Below, in pieces: positions 8,630 through 16,988 of a stretch of DNA of 64,000 nt; within the stretch, counting starts at the first letter, position 1, and every line of letters starts with the position of its first letter. The translations under genes and the position numbers were made by a program. This DNA is from Nonomuraea sediminis. Lineage in GTDB: Bacteria > Actinomycetota > Actinomycetes > Streptosporangiales > Streptosporangiaceae. The notes under the pieces were generated by a model, which saw only the letters and a list, made by a program, of their open reading frames with translations, had not been told where the DNA came from and did not search any database. The stretch is from the NCBI RefSeq assembly GCF_018531495.1, contig NZ_JAHDTI010000024.1, positions 62,001 to 126,000 on the forward strand. The letters run 5' to 3'.

Positions 8630-9315
8630 AGATCAACTACTCGGTTCACGGTACGGCTACCGCCCTGCCGCCCCTGCTGCTCACTCATGGGTACGGATCC
8701 TCCTCGGCGATGTGGACAGGCAACCTGGCGGCGCTCGGAGCCGATCGGCGGGTCATCACTTGGGACATCCGCGGCCATGGCCGTACCGAGTGCCCGGACG
8801 ACCCGTCCTTCTACTCGCAGGACGCGTGCGTCGATGACATGGTCACGATCCTCGATGCCTGCGGGGCCGAGCGGGCGGTCCTGGGCGGGCTGTCGCTGGG
8901 CGGCTACCTGTCGCTCGCCTTCCTGCCGGCGCATCCGGAGCGGGTCGCCGCGCTGGTGCTGTGCGACACGGGACCGGGGTTCAAGGACGACCGGTCCCGC
9001 GAGCGCTGGAACGGCTACGCGGACAAGCAGGCGCGCACGGTCGAACCGCGCGGCCTGGCGCTGGCCGCACGGGGGATCCTGACCCAGCGCGACGACCGCG
9101 TAATCCGCTCCCTTCCTGATGTCAAGGTGCCCACCTTGATCGTGGTCGGCGCGGACGATACGCCGTTCCTGGCCGCCGCGGACTACATGGCGGGCAAGAT
9201 CCCCGGAGCGGTCAAGGTGGTCATCCCGGGTGCCGGGCACGAGGCCAACATCGACCGGCCCGAGCTGTTCAATCGCGCCGTCGCCGGCTTTCTCGCAGCA
9301 CTCCCTGCTCAGTGA
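8626..9315 (+). CDS. Alpha/beta hydrolase
   Basis: A 229-residue alpha/beta hydrolase with a nucleophile elbow 'GGLSLGGY' (Ser about 88), an acid in 'VVGADD' (about 187) and a catalytic His in 'GAGHEANI' (about 206). The cap region is short. In this cluster it probably acts as a thioesterase or C-C/ester hydrolase, but its substrate is unknown. The ATG at 8626 overlaps the stop of the dehydrogenase gene (ATGA). Its 3' end overlaps the convergent CaiB gene by 47 bp, which is compact and rules out a terminator of its own. Confidence 0.88.
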   Translation: MKINYSVHGTATALPPLLLTHGYGSSSAMWTGNLAALGADRRVITWDIRGHGRTECPDDPSFYSQDACVDDMVTILDACGAERAVLGGLSLGGYLSLAFLPAHPERVAALVLCDTGPGFKDDRSRERWNGYADKQARTVEPRGLALAARGILTQRDDRVIRSLPDVKVPTLIVVGADDTPFLAAADYMAGKIPGAVKVVIPGAGHEANIDRPELFNRAVAGFLAALPAQ

Positions 9316-10468
9316 GCTCCGTGATCTCCTCGTCGGTGAATCCGATCTCGGCGAGCACCTCCCGGTTGTGCTCGCCGATCAGCGGCGCGGGACGGCGGAC
9401 CGAGGCGGGGGTCCGGCCGAACCGGATGGGCGGCGGGATCACCTTGTACCGGCCCGCCACCGGATGCTCGGCCTCGGGCAGCGCGTCGACCAGGTCCTCC
9501 AACCGGCCGATCGCGGCCGCGGGGATGCCGTGCCGGTTGCAGATCTCCAGCCACTCGGCGGTCGTCCGGCCCGCGATGATCTCCCGGAGCCGGCCGTACA
9601 GGAAATCGGAGTTGGCGATGCGGTCACGCCCGGTCGCGTAGCGCGGATCGCCGACCAGGTCGGGGCGGCCGCCCACGGTGAACAGAGTGTCGTAGTGCTC
9701 GCGGTCGTAGGGCAGCACGTTGATCCACCCGTCCCGGGTTCGCTGCGGGCGCCGTTCCGGCGTGAGGATCCGCTTGTATCCGGGCGGCGCCGCCGGCGGT
9801 TGGGGAATGGCGCCCGCGCCGTGCTCGACCAGGAGGAAGGCGGAGACCACGTCCACCATCGGGACCTCGATCCGCTGGCCCTGACCGGTGCGCTCCCGGT
9901 GGAACAGCGCGGCGAGCACGGCGTAGACGATCGTGAGGCCGGACACCTTGTCGGCGACGATCGTGGGCATGAGCCCGGGCGCCTCGCCGCCCGCGCGAAC
10001 GGCCAGATCGGCAAGCCCGCTCGCGGCCTGGATGATGTCGTCGTAGGCGGGCTCGTCGGCTCGGTCGCTGTCCGACGGCCACCCATGCGCCTGGCAGTAG
10101 ATGACGTCCGGGCGTACCAGCGCGATGTCGGGATACGTCGCGCCGAGCCGGGCCAGCGCGCCCGGCCGGAGGTTGGTGACGAAGACATCGCAGGTCGCGG
10201 CGAGCCGGAGCAGGACCTCCCGTCCTGTCTCGCTCTTGAGATCGAGGTCAAGGTTGCGCTTGTTGCGCAGCAGGTTCAGTGAGACGCCCGAAAGGTGCGG
10301 ATGCGGTCCGGCGCCCATGAAGCGATTGATGTCGCCGCGCCGGCTCTCGACTGTGATCACGTCCGCGCCTAGGTCGCCCAGGATCGCGGTCGCGAGCGGA
10401 CCCATGACCACGGAAGTCAGGTCCAGCACGCGGATGCCCTCCAAGGAACCTGGATTTTCGACAACCAT
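9269..10468 (-). CDS. CaiB/BaiF family CoA-transferase
   Basis: A 399-residue class III CoA-transferase or alpha-methylacyl-CoA racemase relative. The N-terminal block 'GIRVLDLTSVVMGPLA' and 'LGADVITVE' bind CoA. The catalytic Asp should be in 'IVADKVSGL' (about 170). 'HRERTGQGQRIEVPM' is the family hallmark. It would move CoA between acids, or racemise a 2-methyl branch, in the same catabolic route as the two acyl-CoA dehydrogenases. I use the ATG at 10468. There is no good ribosome-binding site, so translation may be leaderless or regulated by the palindrome that covers the start codon. It is divergent from 10497, with 28 bp between them. Confidence 0.9.
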   Translation of the reverse strand: MVVENPGSLEGIRVLDLTSVVMGPLATAILGDLGADVITVESRRGDINRFMGAGPHPHLSGVSLNLLRNKRNLDLDLKSETGREVLLRLAATCDVFVTNLRPGALARLGATYPDIALVRPDVIYCQAHGWPSDSDRADEPAYDDIIQAASGLADLAVRAGGEAPGLMPTIVADKVSGLTIVYAVLAALFHRERTGQGQRIEVPMVDVVSAFLLVEHGAGAIPQPPAAPPGYKRILTPERRPQRTRDGWINVLPYDREHYDTLFTVGGRPDLVGDPRYATGRDRIANSDFLYGRLREIIAGRTTAEWLEICNRHGIPAAAIGRLEDLVDALPEAEHPVAGRYKVIPPPIRFGRTPASVRRPAPLIGEHNREVLAEIGFTDEEITELTEQGVLRESRRRRD

Positions 10469-10473
10469 GTCGA
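10458..10473. promoter_or_regulatory. Second copy of the cluster palindrome, covering the CaiB start codon
   Basis: TCGACAACCATGTCGA matches the palindrome at 5975-5990 in 14 of 16 positions and keeps both half-sites. It lies over the ATG of the CaiB gene and within 25 bp of the start of the divergent dehydrogenase, so one bound dimer could block both directions. Confidence 0.55.
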
Positions 10474-10496
10474 TATTATTTGCGGTAAATGACCTT

Positions 10497-11603
10497 ATGG
10501 GAAGGCCACTCCAAGTGATCTTCACTGATGAGCAACGGCAGCTCGGTGCGGAAGTGCGGCGATTCCTCCGGGACTCCTCGCCGACCGCCGAGGTCCGCCG
10601 CCTGATGGAGACCGAGAGCGGCTACGACCCGCGGGTGTGGGCCACCATGGCGGGGCAGCTCGGGCTCCAGGGCCTGGCGATTCCCGAGCGGTTCGGCGGT
10701 GCCGGATGCGGGGCCGCTGAACTGGTGGTCACGCTGGAGGAGATGGGCCGCGCGCTGCTGTGCGCGCCCTACCTGGGCTCGGCCGTGCTGGCGGCGCGAG
10801 CCGTACTCGCGGTGGGTGCGGAGGAGTTCCTGCCGGGTATCGCCGACGGGACCACCGTCGCGACGGTAGCGCTGGCCGAGGACGACCGGGGATGGAGCGT
10901 GGACGGCCTACGAACCGTGGCCGTCCCCGACAGGGACACCTGGGTCCTGACCGGCCACAAGACCTACGTCCTCGACGGGCACACGGCCGACCTGCTGCTG
11001 GTGGTGGCCGCGGAAGAGTCGGGTCCGAGCCTGTTCGCCGTCGCCGCCGACGCCCCCGGGCTGATCCGCAGACCCTTGCAGACCATCGATCTGACCCGCA
11101 AGCAGGCCGCCCTGTCCCTCGACGGGGTGCCGGCCCGCCGTCTCGGGCCTGCCCGGGCGGCGATGGAGTCCGCCCTGCGGTCGGCGATCATCGCCCTGGC
11201 GGCGGAGCAGGTCGGCGGCGCCCAGCGCTGCCTGGACATGAGCGTCGAGTACGCCAAGCTGCGTGTGCAGTTCGGCCGCCCGATCGGCAGCTTCCAGGCC
11301 ATCAAGCACCGGTGTGCCGACATGCTGCTGTCGATCGAACGGGCCCGGTCGGCGGTCTACCACGCCGCCCAGGCGGCCGACCAGGAGGCGGATGAGCTGC
11401 TGACGGTCGCCAGCCTGGCCAAGGCACTGTGCTCGGAGGTCTACCTCCAGGTCGCGGCGGACACCATCCAGATCCACGGAGGCATCGGCTTCACCTGGGA
11501 ACACGACGCCCACCTCTATTTTCGCCGCGCCCAATCCACCCAAGCCATGTTCGGCTCCCCCGATTACCATCGCGAACTCGTCGCCACTCAGCTTCTCGGC
11601 TGA
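10497..11603 (+). CDS. Acyl-CoA dehydrogenase, probable partner subunit
   Basis: A 368-residue acyl-CoA dehydrogenase with the N-terminal helical domain ('FTDEQRQLGAEVRRFL'), a short middle domain and the C-terminal 'QFGRPIGSFQAIKHRCADM' and 'QIHGGIGFTWEHDAHLYFRRA'. It lacks the E-G-T catalytic motif and the usual 'GTDEIQ' end, stopping at 'DYHRELVATQLLG'. This is typical of the smaller subunit of heteromeric FadE pairs such as those of cholesterol side-chain degradation. The ATG at 10497 has no strong ribosome-binding site; a GTG at 10515 is possible. It faces the CaiB gene across the shared operator. Confidence 0.88.
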   Translation: MGRPLQVIFTDEQRQLGAEVRRFLRDSSPTAEVRRLMETESGYDPRVWATMAGQLGLQGLAIPERFGGAGCGAAELVVTLEEMGRALLCAPYLGSAVLAARAVLAVGAEEFLPGIADGTTVATVALAEDDRGWSVDGLRTVAVPDRDTWVLTGHKTYVLDGHTADLLLVVAAEESGPSLFAVAADAPGLIRRPLQTIDLTRKQAALSLDGVPARRLGPARAAMESALRSAIIALAAEQVGGAQRCLDMSVEYAKLRVQFGRPIGSFQAIKHRCADMLLSIERARSAVYHAAQAADQEADELLTVASLAKALCSEVYLQVAADTIQIHGGIGFTWEHDAHLYFRRAQSTQAMFGSPDYHRELVATQLLG

Positions 11604-11679
11604 CACACGGGACGTCGGTTCTCCATGGCCTTGACGACGACGCTGACCTGTGGTTTGACGGAGTCCGTGTCCGCGGACA

Positions 11680-11775
11680 AGGTCGTGTCTTGTGCTTCTC
11701 CGTCGAGTGTTTGGCTGGCTGATGTTGCTGGGCCGCAGTCAAGCGTCGAGGGACGCGGAGATCATGGTGTTGCAG
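11680..11775 (+). mobile_element. Integrase-core transposase N-terminal remnant
   Basis: The frame reads 'RRVFGWLMLLGRSQASRDAE' and then 'IMVLQ'. This is the start of IS3/IS481-like transposases that normally continues with 'VLRHEVAVLRRQ'. The rest of the element is absent. Nothing else is recognisable in 11604-11869. Confidence 0.5.
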
Positions 11776-11869
11776 GGTCAGCGGGTCGGAGAAGATCTCG
11801 TGCAGCTTGGCGCCATCGGCCGGGGCTCAGCTGTAGCCGAGCGGTGCGCGGCTCGGCCCGCATGGGGCG

Positions 11870-12274
11870 TTATCGGTCAAGGGCGGCGGTGAGGTCGAGC
11901 TCGACGAGCTGGCCGGAGAAGCCGAGTTGCGCGACGCCGAGCAGGGTGCTGGCGGTGGTGAAGCCCGGTCCGAGCGGTGAGGCCAGCAGTCGCTTCCAGA
12001 CGCGTCCGAGTTCGGCGGAGTTCTCGCTGACAACGTAGATGACCGAACGGACCACCCTGTCGGGGTCGGCGTTCACGGCGGCGAGGGCGGCCAGTGCGTT
12101 GGCGATGACCTGGTCGGTTTGCGCGTCGAGATCGCCGTCGCCGACCAGGGTGCCGGTCATGTCCAGCGGACACTGCCCGGCCAGGAACGCCAGCCGCCCC
12201 GCCTCCATCACCGTGATGTGGCTGTAGCCGGGGGTTGGGTGCAGGTCGCTGGGATTGATTCGGGTGATCGTCAT
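11870..12274 (-). CDS. RidA family protein
   Basis: A 134-residue RidA (YjgF/YER057c/UK114) protein. These cytoplasmic trimers hydrolyse reactive enamines and imines released by PLP enzymes. The fold is clear from 'RLAFLAGQCPLDMTGTLVGDGD', 'DQVIANALAALAAV' and 'VRSVIYVV'. The family Arg that binds the carboxylate is expected near 'VRSVIYV', but the C-terminal Glu-containing end ('VELDLTAALDR') differs from archetypal RidA, which hints at another Rid subfamily. I use the ATG at 12274; one at 12283 would add three residues. Neither has a clear ribosome-binding site. Confidence 0.85.
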   Translation of the reverse strand: MTITRINPSDLHPTPGYSHITVMEAGRLAFLAGQCPLDMTGTLVGDGDLDAQTDQVIANALAALAAVNADPDRVVRSVIYVVSENSAELGRVWKRLLASPLGPGFTTASTLLGVAQLGFSGQLVELDLTAALDR

Positions 12275-12533
12275 GCTCGGCATTGTCGTGCGAACATCCG
12301 GATGCGCGCATCTGGATTTCAGCGGGTGACCTACGGCAGCTCGAGCCAGCCGAGGGGGCCGTTCGGCGACCCAGCGGCGCGGCAGGGTGGTGAATCCTCG
12401 GCTGGTGGGGTCGCGGCGGACGCCCTCGACGTCGATGCCGAGGGCGGCTCCTCGCGGGACCAAACGCCCACTGAGGGCTTGTTGAGATCGTCGGCGTACG
12501 GTCTCATGTACCGCAACGAGGGGCATCGCCGAG

Positions 12534-13232
12534 ATGAGCGGGGCAGGCATGGGGGGACGCATCGAGAAGGCCAAGCTCTCTTATGAGAACGCTGTCTTCG
12601 TCGGCGATGTCGGTGGGCTGGCAGCGGCGGAGCGGGAGCTGGACAAGGTCGAAGCCGATCTCGCCTTGGCCCGGGGACGGATCTTGCACGCGCGGTTCCT
12701 CGATGACCGGCGCGAGGACCCACGTGAGCTGGCGCTGTTCGAGCGTGCGACACACCTGTACCGGACGCTGGGTGATGCGGCGGGCGAGGCGGCTTCGGTG
12801 TTCTGGGAGGGCTGTTTCCACCAGGTCGTACGGAGCGACCCCGACCGCGCCATTCCTCTCCTTGAGCAGTCGTACGGCTTGGCCACTGCGGCTGGCGACC
12901 GATACACCCAGTGGGAAGTGCTCCGGCACCTGGGGATCGCGGACCATGCCGCGGGTCGGTTGGACGCCGCCCGGGAGCATCTGGAGGCATCGGTACGGCT
13001 ATGCCGGGAGCTCGGGCTGCCGGCCGCTGTCGCCGCCAACCAGGTAGGGCTGATCTACATCGCCGCCGCGCAGGGGCGACGGGACGACGCGGTGGCGCTG
13101 GCCGTAGAGGCGTACGCCACCGCCGAGGCGTGCGGGGCCCGCCGCATCATGCGGCAGGTCGCGGAGGCACGTATCCAGACGATGGCGCCGGACACCGATC
13201 ATGGCGAGACCCGCGATCAGAGCGCACCTTGA
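12534..13232 (+). CDS. Tetratricopeptide repeat protein
   Basis: A 232-residue all-helical protein with at least three TPR-like units. Clear ones are 'WEVLRHLGIADHAAGRLDAA' with 'REHLEASVRLCRELG', and 'ANQVGLIYIAAAQGRRDDA' with 'VALAVEAYATAEACG'; a weaker one starts near 'ASVFWEGCFHQVV'. It has no signal peptide or membrane segment, so it is probably a cytoplasmic scaffold. The units resemble the TPR tail of AfsR/MalT-type regulators, but no ATPase or DNA-binding domain precedes it; it may be a stand-alone descendant of such a tail. Start at the ATG at 12534; 12549 is an alternative. Confidence 0.75.
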   Translation: MSGAGMGGRIEKAKLSYENAVFVGDVGGLAAAERELDKVEADLALARGRILHARFLDDRREDPRELALFERATHLYRTLGDAAGEAASVFWEGCFHQVVRSDPDRAIPLLEQSYGLATAAGDRYTQWEVLRHLGIADHAAGRLDAAREHLEASVRLCRELGLPAAVAANQVGLIYIAAAQGRRDDAVALAVEAYATAEACGARRIMRQVAEARIQTMAPDTDHGETRDQSAP

Positions 13233-13309
13233 GCCGCTGAAGCTTCGATGTCGGAAGCTCGCGGTTGTGACGTGGGAGCCGTTGCGATCCCAGAACCCAC
13301 ATTTCACGC

Positions 13310-13490
13310 TTAGAACCAGGGGACGCTGGTCAGCACGTAAAGCCGGGCTTGCTGCGGATGACCGGCGACGGGCCCGTCCCGAGACCCCATTGTTGGCGTC
13401 GATGTGATGGCTGTCCATCGCCGCGCGCGACCAGTCGATCCGCTCGAGCAGGATCTGGTGGACCCGGTCGGCCACGCCGGCAGGTCATAC
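13310..13490 (-). mobile_element. IS5-type transposase internal remnant
   Basis: The minus strand reads 'DRVHQILLERIDWSRAAMDS' and then 'HHIDANNG'. This resembles the 'IDWSRA-DS-H-RA--GG' block of IS5-group DDE transposases. The following 'GPVAGHPQQARL' is in another frame. It is short and frameshifted, so confidence is modest. Confidence 0.4.
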
Positions 13491-13515
13491 CGGGGCCGAC
13501 TCCGCGCATCGCGTG

Positions 13516-14553
13516 TCAGGCGGGTAGCAGGCGCATGAGGATGTTGCGGGGGCCTTCCCAGCGGTGGCCGGCCAACCTCGTCATCTGGCGGGACCTGGCC
13601 ACGACACGTTGAGCAGGCCGTCTGCGCTGGGCGTCGTACGCGCGCAACGCCGATCTCACGTCGCCGGCGGTGTCCAGGCACGTGGTGAGGGCGGCCGCGT
13701 CCAGCAGCGCCTGGCACGCGCCTTGCCCAAGGGAGGGGGTCATGGCGTGCGCGGCATCACCCACCAGCGCCACGTTGCCGACGATGAAGGACTTCAGGCC
13801 CGGGGACAGGTCGTAGATCTCATGCCGCAGCACGGCCTCCTCATCAGCCTCGGCGAGCAGGCGCGGGATCGGGTCGTGCCAGCCGGCGAAGCGGGCGCGC
13901 AACTCATCGAGGGTCTCCCGATGACCTTCCGGTGTCGCCACCGCGGCGTACCAATTGGTTGACCCCGGTTCCTGGGGCGTGATGCCGAGCACCTGGCCGG
14001 CCCCCCAGGTCTCGCCGTACGACGGCGGGTTGAATCGTGCGACACCTCGCCAGGCCACGATCCCTGAGTAACGTGGCCGCACGGTGGCGCCGAAATAGGC
14101 CTCGCGTACTGTGCTGCGTAGCCCGTCCGCTCCCACCACCAGGTCATACTGCCCGCGCAGTGCTTCCGGATCGGTGATCTTCGTGCCGGTCTTGATCGCT
14201 GTGTCCCCCAAGGCGTCGATCAGCATATTCATCAGGGAGATCCTGGACAGCATCAGCACGGGGGAGCCGCCCTTGCGTTCGATGCGTTCCAGCGGGAGGT
14301 CCGCGATCCGCTCACCGTGCGGCGTACGGATGACGGCCTGGCGATAGGGGACCGTACGGCGGAGCAGCTCCTCGCGCAGGCCGAGCTGCGCGAGGGCAGC
14401 CTGCGCGTCGGGACGCATGCCGAGCGCCGTGCCTTCGGGATTGATCTTTGGCCAGCGTTCGAGCACGGTCACCTCCCAGCCGATCCTGCTTAGGCCGACG
14501 GCGGTCGCCAGTCCGCCGATCCCGGCTCCCACGATCGCGGCGGTTCGATTCAT
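13516..14553 (-). CDS. FAD-dependent aromatic-type monooxygenase
   Basis: A 345-residue class A flavoprotein monooxygenase. It has the Rossmann motif 'VGAGIGGLATA' (about 8-18), the mid-domain 'DLVVGADGLRS' and the FAD motif 'VALVGDAAHAMTPSLGQGA' (about 262-280). Such enzymes use NAD(P)H and O2 to hydroxylate or epoxidise an organic substrate. There is no signal peptide. The ATG at 14553 follows AAAGGAAG; a TTG at 14571 is in frame but weaker. It is divergent from a TetR gene with an interlocked palindrome between them, a typical inducible oxygenase and its own repressor. Confidence 0.9.
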   Translation of the reverse strand: MNRTAAIVGAGIGGLATAVGLSRIGWEVTVLERWPKINPEGTALGMRPDAQAALAQLGLREELLRRTVPYRQAVIRTPHGERIADLPLERIERKGGSPVLMLSRISLMNMLIDALGDTAIKTGTKITDPEALRGQYDLVVGADGLRSTVREAYFGATVRPRYSGIVAWRGVARFNPPSYGETWGAGQVLGITPQEPGSTNWYAAVATPEGHRETLDELRARFAGWHDPIPRLLAEADEEAVLRHEIYDLSPGLKSFIVGNVALVGDAAHAMTPSLGQGACQALLDAAALTTCLDTAGDVRSALRAYDAQRRRPAQRVVARSRQMTRLAGHRWEGPRNILMRLLPA

Positions 14554-14582
14554 GTCGCTTCCTTTCGTCAACTACCCCATCT

Positions 14583-14601
14583 GTGGTACCACTGTTGTGG
14601 T
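14583..14601. promoter_or_regulatory. Interlocked palindromes between the monooxygenase and TetR genes
   Basis: GTGGTACCAC (14583-14592) is a perfect 10-bp palindrome. It overlaps a second inverted repeat, ACCAC-tgtt-GTGGT (14588-14601). Three GTGGT/ACCAC half-sites in 19 bp within a 64-bp divergent promoter region make this the likely operator for the TetR protein at 14618. Confidence 0.55.
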
Positions 14602-14617
14602 GAATGGGCAAGCTGCG

Positions 14618-15217
14618 ATGATGAGGGCCATGGCGGAGAACCGGGATCGGCGCGACCTGCTGCGTGACGCCGCGATCGAGGTGCTGGCCCGTCAGGGCGG
14701 CAGAGGGCTGACCCATCGAGCGGTCGACCATGAGGCCGGGCTACCCGAGGGCACGGCCAAGAACTACTTCGCCAGCCGCGACGCTCTCCTGCAGGGGGCG
14801 GCCGAGCGCTGCGTTGAGCGTTACTGGGCCGATCTTCGGTTGATGGAAGCCGCCAAGATCGAGGGGCGTGGGCACCTCGTCGCGCTGCTGCGCGAGCTGC
14901 TCGATCGTGCTCTCACGGCCAACAGGTCCAGGGTCCTGGCCTACATCGAGCTGCATGCCGAGGCCGCGCGTCGGCCGCGCGTGCAGGAGACGATGGCTGA
15001 GCTCACCCGCGCCGACCTGGCGCTGCACCTGGAGGCGCACAGGGCGGCCGGCCTGCCGGCGACCCGGCGCAGCGCCGCGATGGTCACGATGTGCGTGAAC
15101 AGTGCGCTGACTTACCTGCTCGCTCAACCGCCCGAGACGCTCAAGGCGTACGGCCTCGACGACCTCGATGCGTTCCTGACCGACCTCATCGACACCGTGT
15201 ATCCCCCAGCAGGCTGA
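14618..15217 (+). CDS. TetR family transcriptional regulator
   Basis: A 199-residue TetR protein. The DNA-binding domain is at about 8-60 ('LLRDAAIEVLARQGGRGLTH' and 'LPEGTAKNYFASRDALL'), followed by the ligand-binding helices. The 'GRGLTHRAVDHEAGLPEGT' pattern belongs to the subgroup that commonly sits next to oxidoreductases. It faces the FAD monooxygenase across 64 bp that contain GTGGT-type palindromes. ATG codons at 14618, 14621 and 14630 are all possible; the first has GGG nine bases upstream. No other gene follows it directly. Confidence 0.9.
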   Translation: MMRAMAENRDRRDLLRDAAIEVLARQGGRGLTHRAVDHEAGLPEGTAKNYFASRDALLQGAAERCVERYWADLRLMEAAKIEGRGHLVALLRELLDRALTANRSRVLAYIELHAEAARRPRVQETMAELTRADLALHLEAHRAAGLPATRRSAAMVTMCVNSALTYLLAQPPETLKAYGLDDLDAFLTDLIDTVYPPAG

Positions 15218-15397
15218 GGACTCCACTCAACGACACGGCTGCAAGGGCTCACGTTGCCCGGCATCGCCGAGATGAAGCGAGGCTCTGACAGGTCTGCCGT
15301 GTGTTCTCCTCCGGGGAGAGCCAGGACGGCTTCGGGAACGGTCACCGGCTCGGTGGGGAGGGAGGCGAGTGCGCCCGGGCGGAGGCTGGACGGTGGG

Positions 15398-16309
15398 TCA
15401 ATCCCGCACCACTTTGGTGGGCCACGAGGCCACCACAAGCTCTACTGTGTTCTTGTCGTGGCCGCCCCACGCCTCGTGCACGTACCAGGTGTCGGGGATG
15501 GTCTCCGGCCGCAGGACGTGGCTCTCGTAATCCCAGCTCTGGCTGCCCGAATCCTCGGGCTCGGCGCCGTAGTACCGCTGGATCGTGGCGTGCCGCTCCT
15601 CCACCATGCGCTTGACCTCGGCGACCGTTTTGTTCTGCAGGTCGATCCCCTCAAGAATCTCACCGCGAGCGGTTGGGTCACCTGCCAACTCATACCGTTC
15701 ACCGGGACGGGCGGCCCGGCCGAAGGTGAAGTTGACGTGCTTTTTCAGGTCGACGGGAATGCTCACCCCGGCCTTGCACCACGTGTTGCCGCAGCCGGAC
15801 TCGTCGTCGATCTCCTTGATCTTCGAGACGAGGTGGCCGTTGGAGGTAACGGTCGTTTCTCCCTCGATCGACGCGTTGATCATCCGGCCGACAAGGCTCG
15901 GTGACGCGGGTTCCAGCCGCAGGTCGACGTCCAGGCCTTGCGCGGCGAATTCACTGCGATAGCGCTTGGGGTCGGCGTCCGGGTCAATGATCCGGACGTC
16001 GATGTAATCGCCGTTCCTGGTGAACGCCAGCGCTTCAGCCGGGCCTACGTGCAGGGGGCCGACGTCGGCCGGCCGTACGACGACTGTCACGGCGAGCGCC
16101 GCGCCCGCCAGGATGGCGGCGGCTGGAACAGTGATGAGCCACCGCGGCCGGAAACGCCGCCGCTGCCGCCGTGTGGCCGTCGGGGAGGACCGCGGGGTGT
16201 CGATGATCTCTTGCAGGGTGGTGGAGAGCGCCGCTGAGTCCGCTCGCACCTGCCTGGCCGGGTCGTGCGCTTCGAGCATGATCTTGAGCTGCTTGAGATC
16301 GTTGTTCAT
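15398..16309 (-). CDS. Membrane-anchored partner protein of an ECF sigma factor (CU044-like N-terminus)
   Basis: A 303-residue protein with a ~55-residue N-terminal cytoplasmic segment, a TM helix at about 58-80 ('WLITVPAAAILAGAALAVTV') and a ~220-residue extracellular domain. The extracellular part has two cysteines in 'GCGNTWCKAG' and no recognised enzyme motif. Its ATG at 16309 overlaps the stop of the broken sigma factor gene upstream (ATGA), so it was built as the membrane partner, probably an anti-sigma-like sensor. The sigma factor is frameshifted and truncated, so its present role is uncertain. The reading frame itself is intact to 15398. Confidence 0.75.
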   Translation of the reverse strand: MNNDLKQLKIMLEAHDPARQVRADSAALSTTLQEIIDTPRSSPTATRRQRRRFRPRWLITVPAAAILAGAALAVTVVVRPADVGPLHVGPAEALAFTRNGDYIDVRIIDPDADPKRYRSEFAAQGLDVDLRLEPASPSLVGRMINASIEGETTVTSNGHLVSKIKEIDDESGCGNTWCKAGVSIPVDLKKHVNFTFGRAARPGERYELAGDPTARGEILEGIDLQNKTVAEVKRMVEERHATIQRYYGAEPEDSGSQSWDYESHVLRPETIPDTWYVHEAWGGHDKNTVELVVASWPTKVVRD

Positions 16310-16735
16310 ATGACGCTCTCCCCATAGGACCGATGACGGGTGGTGGCAGAAGGTGGCTCGTCGGCGAGCAGGTGCCGGAGCTTTTTGCGTACGCGATGCA
16401 GTCGCATCGCAGCCACAGGCCTGGAACAACCGACGACCGCCGCGGCCTGGCGGAGGTCGAGTCCCTCCCAGCACACCAGGAGCACCAGTTCCCGGTTGGC
16501 CTCCGTCTTGGCGCTTTTCCCTTCTGATCAGGTTCATCGCGAGATTCCGGGCGGTGACGTACAGCCAAGGCAGCGCGCGATCGCGGGGGAACTGGTCGTA
16601 CTTCTCCCAGGCGATCTTGAACGTCTCGGCGGCTATGTCCGGGGCGTCCGCCGGGCCGACCCGCCGTAACGCGTACCGCAGAACCGACTCGTAATGCTCG
16701 TGGAACATGCGGGTGAAACTTGCTTCATCGTTCAA
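16306..16735 (-). pseudogene. ECF sigma factor, frameshifted and internally deleted
   Basis: From a TTG at 16735 (AGGAGACGGAG upstream) the frame encodes sigma region 2 ('FHEHYESVLRYALRRVG', 'DIAAETFKIAWEKYD', 'LPWLYVTARNLAMNLIRREK'). At about 16515 the match moves to another frame, which encodes the end of region 4 ('ANRELVLLVCWEGLDLRQAA', 'VVGCSRPVAAMRLHRVRKK') and stops at 16306. The linker and the start of region 4, about 40 residues in intact relatives, are missing. Both the frameshift and the deletion should kill the sigma factor. Read straight through, region 2 joins the frame of the downstream membrane partner, which gives a misleading long ORF. Confidence 0.75.
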
Positions 16736-16988
16736 GCTCCGTCTCCTGTTCAGCGTTCCGGCGCGTCTGGCACCGTCTACTGAGTAGGTGTTGGGAGCCC
16801 TCCGGATATCACCAGCCAATGGAGAAAAGGTCCCACACAGTGTCGACCTCAAGCAGCGGTGAGAGTCCGGCTATGGGGTTCAGGCGTGCCGGCGAGGGGC
16901 CTGGGTCGAGCAAACCGCTTGAGCTCGACTTCGTGGCCCAGACACCCGGTGAATGATGGTCCCCGGACCGAATTGCCCGACTTCCGGG

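Noticed and set aside
15398..16852. A 484-residue sigma-membrane fusion protein
   Set aside because: The continuous frame arises because the sigma gene is frameshifted into the frame of its partner; the middle part is nonsense, and the true partner start at 16309 overlaps the real sigma stop.
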